A stretch of DNA of 64,000 nt. Source: Xestospongia muta (lineage: Eukaryota > Porifera > Demospongiae > Haplosclerida > Petrosiidae). Below are positions 12,654-23,053 of the stretch, piece by piece. The position numbers and the translations under genes were made by a program. Below the pieces are notes generated by a model, which ran no database searches, was not told where the DNA came from, and saw nothing but the letters and a program-made list of their open reading frames with translations. The DNA is taken from positions 19,293,484-19,357,483 of the forward strand of contig OY848918.1 of assembly GCA_963693285.1 (NCBI GenBank). Reading direction: 5' to 3'. Each line of letters opens with the position of its first letter. The stretch's first letter is position 1.

Positions 12654-15614
12654 GATGAGTATGAGTAAAAGAGAGTGGAGAGAGAGAAAGAGAGAGTAGT
12701 CATTACCATGGAAACAGGACAAGATGAATGGTGGTTGGTACGATGTGGTATTCAAAAGGTCTGGGACCAAGCAATTCTCTCTCCCTCATACAATTATTAC
12801 AATCATATTTGACTTCCAACATTAGAAGTATAATAAAAATATTAATTTATAATTATATTAGTAGATTATTAATGTGATTTCTTTGTAGTAACAACGTCTG
12901 TTATGTTTGGTTAGTTAGCAAATTGTCCATTTGATCATAATATGTCATTGACTATATCCAATTATATTATTGACTTATTTATTTATTCCAGATATTAAAG
13001 ATTCAGACATTGAATTTGAAAACTTGGTCCATGTTCCGATCAAACATATTAGGTTGTTCTTGACAGTAGATTGATATTATGCTTCCATTATGTATCACTT
13101 ATTAATTGCTAATAACATTATTGATTTGATTTTTAACTTGCAGATATCAAGATTGATCTCCTTCAATTACTACACCCAATTAGATTTAAAAAGAGACAAA
13201 GAGGAGAGTCACTCTAAATAAGTCATGATGATCTAGAAAACGAATGCGATGAAAGGAGTCGAAATAGTGACAGACTCTCTGATGTCATTCAAACTTGGTT
13301 TGACAAGCAACAGACTGTTGTTACCTGGCATACAATTAACATTGCACTAGAATTACCACCAGTGTTTGAACCTTCTGTAGCTGAAAACATTATTCATTTC
13401 TTTAGCTCCATAAGTAATCACTAAACTGTCTTTTTTTATCTAGTTAAAAATTGATATGCTTATTCTTTCACTTGATATGATGTTTTTTGATTTGTGTCAT
13501 GTTGATAATTTTTACTCTAGCCACTTAGGGTTGTTATTGATACTCTTTCTTAACATTTATAATTTATTAATAAATTATAATTAATTAATATTAATAAAAT
13601 AATAATTCATATTTGTTTTAAAAATGTACCACATTCAGTTGCAAAAAGACATCTAAGTTTTTTTTATGCACCTGCAGGGAAAACTCGTCTCATATGAAGA
13701 CTTTGAATGTGGACCCTTCAAATATAATTATAAATATCACTCACTTCACTCTGTTGCCTGAACATTTTAAGATGTGTATTACACTCCGTGCTTTGTTCTA
13801 TAATAGGTATTAATTTACATGCATGCTTATCAAATATCTCATTCCCATTGTTATATATTTTCTTGTAATGATATCTTTACTTTGTAATAAATACCTATAT
13901 TAGTTTTATTGACTCTACATTTAATTTAATTGAGAATAACACTCAAGTTAATTGTCATGCTAAACACGAGAGCATTGACATGATTCACTTACTTTTGGTA
14001 GATTTTTTGTCTCTACTGACACCATTCAATGTTTTTGATAATGCGTTGTATTTAAGCTCATTTTCTTTCTATATTTGCAATGAAGTATACTTCTTTTCTA
14101 TCATTAATTGAATCAAGTGGCCAACTTCATGAACAGAATGGAACTCCCATCAATGAAGCAAGACCACTAGGTTAGTAGTTATTAGTGACAAACCATTAAC
14201 ACACATTTTATTGATTGGAGGATTGGTTAACATTTAATGAAAGATAAAGACAAATTTTTATTTTTCAGTGCATGTTACTTATATTATCATTGTAAGGCTA
14301 TGTTTCTAATGGAGATACTTGCATTGCTGAGAAACAATCAAAGCTAGTTAATCTAATAACTGACATTGAGTGTGACTGGGATAAGCTCAGTGTTTCATTG
14401 GAAGTTGAAAATCAGGTTTTAGGTTGTTTGTATTAAAGTAATGATGATAAGACAGCTAAACTTATTGCTGTCTTATGTAGCTGGATCGATACATTTCCAT
14501 CAATCTGTACTTGGAATGTTGTTTTGACTGCAGTTGAGGGTCCTATAGTTAAAAAGCATCAGTCCGCAGCAATGAAAATCCACTGATTTTAGCTAAACCT
14601 GAGGTACAGTCAAAGTATGGAGTAAAATAGTTGACTACTAATGTTCTTAAGTTCAATTTTTTAATTCTTTTGAATTTAGTTTATGTCTAACCTTTTTATA
14701 AGTATGTCTGTATCATCTAGAATTTTTTTCTATTTTTTAAAAACACATTTTCTGTTATCCATTACTTTTGTCATTTTTGAAGATAACACACTTTTTATTA
14801 TCCACGTTTACTCTATTATTTTTTATATAATTAGATTTTTGTTATCAATCATTTCTATGTTATTTTAGTGTCACTCTTAAAATTATACAAATTGCACATG
14901 AATAAACACTTTATTAAAGTTAGTGTTTGGTCTTTTATATTCAATTTTTGATCAGTTGTACCTTTATATTTGATGTGATAAATAGATTAATGAATAATTT
15001 TTACTTCTTATTTTATCTTCTTATCAATAAATTATACATACACAACTCATCATGTATATTAAAGGTCAAGAAATGTTTACTGGCTTAGTTAGAACTGTGA
15101 TATTACTATCACAGCAATGTACAATACTGGGTATATATATTACTACTAATAAAATGTCACTAGTCTACATGAATGAATATATAATTTCCTAATTTTGTTA
15201 AGCTTATTTTTAAACATTACATTGCTTACAAACACAAATAGAAGTATATCTGTAACATGTACCTTAAAACAATTCATATACTTAGAATTCATTAATTAAT
15301 CAATTATTAACATATCACATCTATTGATTGATTAATCTATTCAATGCCTGATTGTTTAACTATCAAAAATCATTTCCATTATCTTCATCAATTTATGATA
15401 CTTATCAACTGTTCAATATCTTTATCTGTTTCTGTACTCATTTCAATTATTCAATTTATTAAACGATCTATCAAATCCTTCAATCTGTCTATAGTTATAC
15501 AAATAGTAGGATACATTGTTGAATAGAACTAGATTGTAGACAATAAGTGAAAAATCTTCCTGATTTTTTTGCTTGTACAGATATATATAATGTGTTTCAT
15601 AGTTGTTGTAATAG
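12654..15614. repeat. Segmental duplication copy A (partner 52087-54530)
   Basis: It opens with a GA-rich run followed by cattaccatggaaacaggac and can be followed to gttgttgtaatag at 15614; the same order of sequence occurs at 52087-54530. Copy A is longer mainly because about 0.5 kb around 13560-14090 is missing from copy B. The right edge of shared sequence coincides exactly with the left end of the CACTA-like element at 15615. Confidence 0.9.
13000..14632 (+). pseudogene. Dead 3' part of a death-domain gene (copy A)
   Basis: Fossil exons in order: about 13000-13048 (DSDIEFENLVHVPIK), 13144-13424 (a death-like helix block: SDRLSDVIQTWFD, then TVVTWHTINIALELPP, with stops before it), 14100-14170 (a linker matching 3952-4047 of the first gene) and about 14310-14632 (a death domain matching 4185-4510). 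The last exon carries TAA at 14434-14436 where the 4.3 kb gene has an arginine codon, and TGA replaces the end of the last helix. Splice borders are still recognisable. No upstream ankyrin, Roc or COR region is present, so this is a 3' fragment only. Confidence 0.75.
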
Positions 15615-17060
15615 CACTGTTAATACAAAAGTGTTAGATGAACACCAAAAAAGGTGTTTTCACAAGTGGGCAAAATAAACACCTTAAAGTGTTACAAGTG
15701 AGACACTGTCAAAGTGTTACTGAAACACTATAGTTTGTTTGAGAGAACCTAATATTTATTAACACAATGAATAATAATATTATAACTGATATATGAAGTA
15801 CAATAGAGTTTAGTGTTCACATAATCGTTGAGAGAAATGTAGTTAGGGTAGTAGGAAGTTCTTGTTCATCTTTTAAATTGCAAACAGCATACTGTACAAA
15901 ATTTTGAAGTACGTGAACTAAGTTATGATAATCCTATGTGTATGCTATTTTAATAGGTTTGGTCCACTTGTGCATCACTGGACAGTTCGTTTTGAAGCTA
16001 AACATCGATTGTTAAAACAGTATATCTACTAGAATGGGCAACTTCAAAAACTTAGCTCTATCTTTAGCTAGTAGACATCAAAGTTTACAGTGTTATCTGT
16101 TGAAGGTGAATGCTCCCCTATTGAAAGCTATTGAGTGTGGACCAGGTAAATGTTTTCTCAAGTGTTATGATGACAATATATAGTATAAATACATATACTG
16201 GACATTCAATATATATGTAATAAAAATTACTTTAAACCATATCTTTTCTTAAAAATTTTAGAAGCTCATCTAAGCAGCTCTTAATTACAATGTCAACAAT
16301 TTCTTCCAGAACATTGTTTGTAAGTCCATGGAAATTCTAACTATCATGATCATTTGTTGTTTTCATTGTGAGGAATGTGGAATGATATACATTTGTGTAT
16401 ATTTTTCTGCTACCATTTAGGTAGTACAATACTTGTATATATTATATATGTATAACATACAATCACTTAAGTAAACAATGGTGAATGGCCAAAAGTATAG
16501 CTTGTATAGTATTCAAAGTTAACCATGCATGTTTAATTGACCAATCACTATATTACTATACATAGTTTGTTTATAATGGCTATACTGGTTTATATCTCAT
16601 TATACAGCTTGAAATGGGTTCGAATACATGGCACCTACTACAATACCTCGACAACCTTCATTGTCCTTCAAGAGATGGTGGAGGAAGACTTAACTTTCGG
16701 CAAAGTTCAAGACATTATTTTCAAAGATGGAATAACATTTCATGTACAACGTTTCAAGACAATTGAATATAATAGACTCTTTAATTGTTATATCATTTCG
16801 GAAACAGAACACTTTTATTAATTCCTAATGATTCTTTATCTACATATATTTCCTTACATCAGAACTATATTTCATCAAATATTGCCCTTGTGTTGAAATA
16901 TTATGTAAAATAATAGTTGTATAACCTTGTTGTAATATTTCACCATTTACAAATTAACAGTTAGTTGGTGTATGGGTAACACATGGTGCAGTGTGAACAC
17001 ACCAATATGGTGTAAGATACATACACCATGGTGTTTATGTAACACTATGTTTTAACAGTG
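15615..17060 (+). mobile_element. CACTA/EnSpm-like DNA transposon remnant
   Basis: Left end CACTGTTAATACAAAAGTGT and the complement of the right end, CACTGTTAAAACATAGTGTT, form terminal inverted repeats of about 31 bases (15615-15646, 17030-17060). Many subterminal aacacc/ggtgtt motifs follow. Inside, a spliced + strand relic encodes FGPLVHHWTVRFEAKH at 15957 on, then in another frame NFKNLALSLASRHQ up to a GTAAAT donor at 16147. A final exon at 16605-16821 (WVRIHGTYYN...FGKVQDI...HVQRFKTIEY, stop TAA) also belongs. Known: animal EnSpm ends start CACTG, and such blocks occur near the C-terminus of proteins found in animal elements. Frame breaks show it is inactive. No clear target-site duplication was found. 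Confidence 0.7.
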
Positions 17061-17900
17061 ATGTTGTAGCAGTTCCAAAAAAAGCAGCAAAAGGCAGGTT
17101 TACTTCCAGTAAAGAATTAGTGTCACATTGATACATGTGTCCTTTATAATAAATGATATTGATAGTATATTGTAGAAGTATATGATAATATGTTAATGAG
17201 ATGAATTTTCATTTTTGAGATCTATAGTTAATAGACTTATTGACATATAACTAGAAGTAATAACAAATACATGATTGCTGTTTAAAGATTATACAGTCAA
17301 AATAATTCTAATTGAATGAGAATAATTTCTGTTACAATCTCCTCTTCCAAAGAACCTAATGAAAGAATACAATGTTGTGACATAATAATGACTAATGACA
17401 ATATGTTTGTAGTTATCCAGTAACAGACAGCATATGGAAAAAACAATGTAGTGTTAAACTAAAACAGGATTTATTATATCAACAATATTAGTTATACATA
17501 ATTGTGTAGTTTATGATACTGACGTCACTGTACTTAGATAGCTACTGTGAACATTGATACATTGCTGTTTAACATGAAATTAATACTAATCTCTTGTTTG
17601 GAGTTGCTATCCCCAGACCACATTTGCTCTATGCAAAGTGGGCAGCAATTGGAAGACTAAATAATGTATACACCCAAAATTGTTTAACTTGGAACATAAT
17701 TGTGATTATATCAGTTTCACAACATTTTTGACTAAGACAGGAAAATATCTAAACATTTGTCTTTGTTCTCCATAATTTTCAAACGTCTGGAAGTTGAGTA
17801 GAAAGTAATTATTGGTGTGTGATACTTACACCACTCATATCAGCCAGTACATACATAGTGTGAGTGTATATCTATTACATATGTGACCCAATATGAGAAA
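17061..17900. other. Intergenic, no gene seen
   Basis: AT-rich spacer between two unrelated transposon remnants; nothing supportable. Confidence 0.4.
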
Positions 17901-17919
17901 ATCAGTCATTTTGCGAATT

Positions 17920-18161
17920 CGGTACATTTTCAGTATACGCAAAAACATAATAAAATTAAAATTTTATGGAAATTTCTTTTTTGATATAATATTGTTAAAC
18001 GAAGGTTTACCGTTCATTTGACATCAAATCTGAACCCCTTTTGTACGCGAGCACTGAGAAACGAGACGAATGTTTCCTCTCATTAAAAATGTACGGAGCG
18101 CGCGGTGCGTCTTTTACGTAGACGTTGCGATGGCAACAATTATCTGTAAACAAAATTTAAA
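17920..18161 (+). promoter_or_regulatory. CpG-rich leader of the element ORF
   Basis: Sequence just upstream of the ATG at 18162 is strikingly richer in CG dinucleotides (acgagacg, gagcgcgcggtgcg, tacgtagacgttgcg) than anything nearby. This suggests a recently inserted 5' region that has had little time for CpG decay, probably holding the element's promoter. No TATA box is obvious. Confidence 0.35.
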
Positions 18162-20216
18162 ATGGCCACTTCCAATGAACAAGCGATCGCTCGGCTGCTA
18201 AACAGTGGCAGAATGCCACAAAATAATGATGAGGGCCTTCTTAGCCTTATTGAAGACTACTTTTTCGAAGGTGATGATGAATTACCACGAGGTAAGTATT
18301 TCACACACGCAGACAGGAAATTGCTATGAATCTACTTATTATGGTTATTAATAACAACAGAGTATAATGAAGATGACAATGAATTAGATTTAGAAATGGA
18401 TGATATTGAAATGGAAGTAGAAGTAGATGATATGACACACGAGCTTGAAGATCACATTGACCATCAATCCGAAGGTACTATTAATTCAAGAAAAACAAAA
18501 TTAAATTTTTAATTGCAGAACCAACCATAACACCAGCAATTGTAGTAAATAGATGTGAGACAGATATAGGGATTAGTCAGAGACCTACAGACATTGAAGA
18601 AGAGACTGCTTGTCAAACCTTCTTTAATCAGGGGTGTGGGTGTCAAGCTAGATGCTCAGAACAGTTTCCTGAGTTACACTACAGGGCCATAAGAAATGAT
18701 ATGGCAGAATTATCAAAGCAAGAAATGGACCTTGTAATAATGGGTCAGCTTCTAGCTACCACACGAGCTGGAGACAGTACATCATCCTTGAGACATCCCT
18801 CAAAAGAAAGAGATCACTCCTACACACAATTTATGCACAATGGAGTCAAGGTATAACTGAACATGATAATGACAATACATTACCATACTCTACAGATTTG
18901 TAGAAAAAGTTCTTGTTTTTACATGGCATTGGTAAACACAGATTACAGGCAATAAAACAATCTTACCTAAAAGATGGAATCAGAACAAGGTAAACTATTC
19001 AATAAAGAAATACCATTGTAATTATTATTGTTAGAAAACACGGTAATGTTGGAAGAGAGCCACATCATGCATTCACTCCTGAGGAAGTAACACGAATAAT
19101 AGCATTTATACAAAATTATTCTGAGGCTCATGCAATTTTATTACCAGGTAGAATACCAGGTTATAAGCAATACAACATGCAACTCTTACCATCTAGCACA
19201 TCCAAAAGGATAGTATATACTGAATACGTCAGGGCAAATGCGACAACAACATTTAGACTTGCCTCAGAGACAACATTTTATAGTATGTGGAGATGATATC
19301 TTCCACATATTGTCATCACAAAACCGATGACAGATCTTTGTTGGCAATGTCAAAAAAATAGCTCTACTATTGTTAAAAGCATGAGTACACCACTAGCAAA
19401 TCAGTCAGAAATAAGGAGTAATAATATTACAAACAGATAACTTACATGCTTCCTCAAGGTCTTAGAAAAGGCCGGACTACATGTGGATCTTGTACATAAA
19501 GAGAGACATTACTATCAAACAGTACTTAAGGAGACAAGCACTGTTATAAAAGATATCTTTACAGTAGATGGCACCTTTACTCCACCACTCTCAAGACCTA
19601 TAATAGAGCTAAACGTAAACACTCATTATAGTTTTGACTATGCTCAACAGGTATATAAACATGGCCGTCACTATTAATCAATAAACATTATTGCTTGTAG
19701 ATTCATTATCCTAGCAATCCATTACAATCAGGGCCTATTTATTTTTTGACACCACGAAAGTGTGCGATATTCGGTGTCTGTTGTGAGGCTATTCCTCGTC
19801 AGATCAACTTTTTGATTGATGAGGCATTTGATACTGGAAAAGGAGCAAACAGTGTAATCAGCATGCTCCATTTTTATTTAGAGAATTATGGCCTCATTGC
19901 CGTAGGACTACACCTCAATGCAGACAATTGTTGTGGTCAAAATAAAAACAATGCTATGATTCAAGTAAATCATGTAATAACATTATTGCTGAGTCAGCAT
20001 ATCTCCCTTACATAGTACCTCATGTGGAGAGTGAGAGTTGGTTTAAACCAGTCTATCACGTTATTGTTTTTGCCAGCTGGACACACAAAATTCTCTCCTG
20101 ATTGGTGTTTTGGGCTGATCAAACAACGTTTTCGAAGGACAGAAGTTGGTTGTGTCCAAGATATTGTGAATGTTGTTGAGCAATCAGCTACCATTAACTC
20201 TGCCGTTAATGTGTAC
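18162..20216 (+). pseudogene. DDE-like selfish-element protein (DNCCGQNKNN type), lightly decayed
   Basis: Seven exons join: 18162-18291, 18361-18474, 18519-18850, 18896-18989, 19035-19650, 19701-19964 and 20016-about 20211, with good GT/AG borders and matching phases. Order of blocks: an acidic N-terminus (LDLEMDDIEMEVEVDD), a Cys-rich segment (NQGCGCQARC), a helix-turn-helix-like block (FLFLHGIGKHRLQAIKQSY), KHGNVGREPHHAF, a CWQCQ knuckle, HLNADNCCGQNKNN, then FLPAGHTKFSPDWCFG and VGCVQDIVNVVEQSA. The spaced acidic residues and ADNCCGQNKN resemble a widespread animal protein family that I believe carries the DUF7869 domain, probably a transposase-like RNase H fold; this is from memory. Lesions: one A missing near 18908, TGA at 19294-19296, TAA at 19438-19440. 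The ORF is cut by the palindrome at 20212. Confidence 0.7.
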
Positions 20217-20272
20217 ATTTCACCTACTATTAATTATTATATTATAATAATTAATAGTAGGTGAAATGTACA
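20212..20272. repeat. Perfect 61-bp palindrome
   Basis: I paired every base from 20212 to 20272: two 30-base arms (tgtacatttcacctactatt...) are perfect complements around a single central T. It sits exactly where the element ORF stops matching its family. Confidence 0.95.
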
Positions 20273-20697
20273 AATTTGCCTTTAGAAGGTAAAATAAATA
20301 GAGTAATCATGTAAAGAGTAGTTAAACCAGGTCATTATCATATAACAAAGGATTGAATTAGTGGATAAATGGACTAACAAAGTAATGAATTTGGTTAATC
20401 CTCAACTTAACTAAGTCCATCCGGTTTTAATGCTACAGTCAATGGTTTAACATTACAGTAATCAAGTGTTAGCTCCTTGTCAGTACTAGCTGTATGATCT
20501 TTGTGTACATCAATGTAACATTTGATATTAACCTATAGCTATTGTGATTGTGATATTTGTAAAATGTGAAAAATAAAATTATAGAAAAAATATTACACTT
20601 TGTATTCAAAGGTCTTTAAGTTTGGTTTGTCATTGACTACTAAATTTGATAGAGTTATTAACCTCTGTGCGTGAGCGCAAAGCGAGGGTACTGTAGT

Positions 20698-20700
<3 letters not shown>

Positions 20701-20738
<38 letters not shown>

Positions 20739-20750
20739 TGTGTGTGTGCG
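20701..20750. repeat. TG/CA microsatellite
   Basis: Almost uninterrupted (TG)n, preceded by a non-AT-rich block (gtgcgtgagcgcaaagcgag) that looks like part of a dispersed repeat. Reading frames across it are artefacts. Confidence 0.9.
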
Positions 20751-21360
20751 CACTGCCTGTTACCTTTGAACTACTATAACTTGGCAACCGAAGCGTTAGC
20801 AGCTACCAACGTTTAGCAACGAATAGAAAAGCATGTGGATTTTACAACAGTAGTGTCAAGAACATTGTCAAGAAAAACAGAAGCTTAAAACTCGCAAAAG
20901 AATTTTCAGGCTGCAGAGGTCAAGTGCTGTTTCTCGAAAAGTAAAAAACTTAATGTGAAGATTTTTTAGTATGTTGTAAACAATCTCAAGGGAATATGGA
21001 TCAGCAAGATAGAAGGCTGTTCGTCGAAATAATCGTTAGAAAAGTTCTGAAAAATGTTTTTTGGACTTGGAGCGAAGTAACGCATTCAGGAAACGTCTCT
21101 AAGCACTGAAAAGACTGCTACTAATAGATAATATATTGATTTATATTTGTACTACAGGACGTTTCCAAAGAACGTTTCATCTTCAAGTTACAATAAATTT
21201 TGTATATGAAATATTGATAGATTTTAAAGGGTCATGTAAAGACTCAGAGAAACTTTTCATCACAAAATTAGCACTTAATCTTGCTTGGCAATTGAATGAT
21301 ACTATCACTTACTCAGTTACTGCTTCACAGACATGGCAAAGCTAGAAATCAAGCAACAAT

Positions 21361-21478
21361 TAATGAGCATATACAGAATGACAAAGCTTACCATTTTATA
21401 ACCACACCTTCTGGAATGTTAATGAGCATATACAGAATGACAAAGCTTACCATTTTATAACCACACCTTCTGGAATGT
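21361..21478. repeat. Exact 59-bp tandem duplication
   Basis: The 59-base unit starting taatgagcatatacagaatg and ending ctggaatgt occurs twice head to tail without a mismatch (21361-21419, 21420-21478). Identity implies a very recent slippage or repair duplication, or an assembly artefact. Confidence 0.95.
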
Positions 21479-21838
21479 TAATAAATTTTCTTGCAATAAC
21501 AACATCATAAGCTGGGCCTAAGCTGGCATAGGATTTATAAATAACTTAGAAACTGCAGCGAGGTTCGGCACTTTAGTGCCTTTCATTAGTTCATCAATAA
21601 TATTCTAATAGCTAGTAATGATTATACTGCAAATCTTAGAAGAAGGCAAAGAAAAAGAGAGAGTAAAATAGTACGGAATGAAATCATTACCCCTACATAA
21701 TAATAATTATACTACGATAAGACTATACCTTATATGGAAAAGTACAATGTTGCAGTAGTAAACCACACCCACAACTTATAATACTGTCAGTCCAGCTCCT
21801 AATTCATGTCTTCTGGTTAAAATAACCATAACTTAGAG

Positions 21839-21875
21839 AAAAGAGAGAGAGAGTGAGAGAGAGAGAGAGAGAGAA
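21839..21875. repeat. GA microsatellite
   Basis: Run of gagaga with one gtga interruption. No gene is seen from 21480 to 22910 apart from this simple repeat. Confidence 0.85.
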
Positions 21876-23053
21876 TGACAGTAAAAGATAGACAGAAATG
21901 CAAACAAACATAATCAGATAAAAATACACTGTATGAGTATATGAAAGTTATGGACCCAATAACATTAAAAATAAGATGCAGTCCAAACAATTATGAGACT
22001 ACACGATGTACCTAGCATGCTTCAGTACAATTAATTGGCCATTCTAACATGGACAGTACAACCTTCTGTTAGATAATAGATTGTGTCAATTAATTGCTTC
22101 TAAAATGTTTGGTAGTTAATATTTAGTGAATATAACAATATTTCTCAAGAGAATCGAAACTGATTAATTGAGTTTGACAAGATTTTCTTAGAATACCAAA
22201 AATAAAACTACAATTTCAACAAATTCCTGCTGTACTGCAGTATACATGTATGTGTTAGTTTCATTACGATATGAATACTGTCAGTTCCACCCACAAATTG
22301 TACACAATATATGAATATTAGTAAATAATGATATATTGAGTTACAATAACACATGAATATATTTTAGTTTCACCTCCCAATATTGCACAACACCATTATT
22401 ATTATACATATCACTAACATCTTCATATTCTAGAATTTATGAATATTTTGTCAAATAAATCCTCAAGCTGTACATTATGATGCCGTATGATGTGGGGTGA
22501 TCTCATGTCCTCACTCTCAAAAGTCAAACACAACAATACCATTGAACAACATTAAATGAACATACCCACATATATGATATTACAGTTGATGAAGTAACTT
22601 ACTAGGTTATAGGTCAATAACACAGTTGTACTCAATGTTTGTCTACTGAGTCATAGTTTGTCATTGATATCACTGCCACTGAGAAAACTATTCAAATATA
22701 ATGACTCAGTAACGTAAATAAATACTGACCTGATTGAATGAGTAATATAGTCAAACGAGTCCTTAGAAATTAATAATTTGTCTTGTCAAGTTACACAGAT
22801 GCATGGTTAAAATCAAAAAAGGGAAAATCGGCCACATACTGATTAGTGGGTGTGGTATATGGTTGCCATTAACAACTGTCAAACAAACGCAGTTACATCT
22901 AAAAACAAGAACAAGTTAGTCGTTAGTTGATATTGTATTCTACTACTAAAATATTACATATACATACTATCTAACTATATAACCTACTTCCTGTATTATC
23001 TATAGACACCTGACATAGGAACAGCTACCGTCTAAAGACATATCCTTTTCAAA

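Noticed and set aside
19994..20218. Minus-strand open frame across the element
   Set aside because: It is antisense to the conserved FLPAGHTKFSPDWCFG exon and has no motif of its own.
21361..21478. CRISPR-like direct repeats
   Set aside because: Two adjacent copies with no spacers in animal-type DNA.
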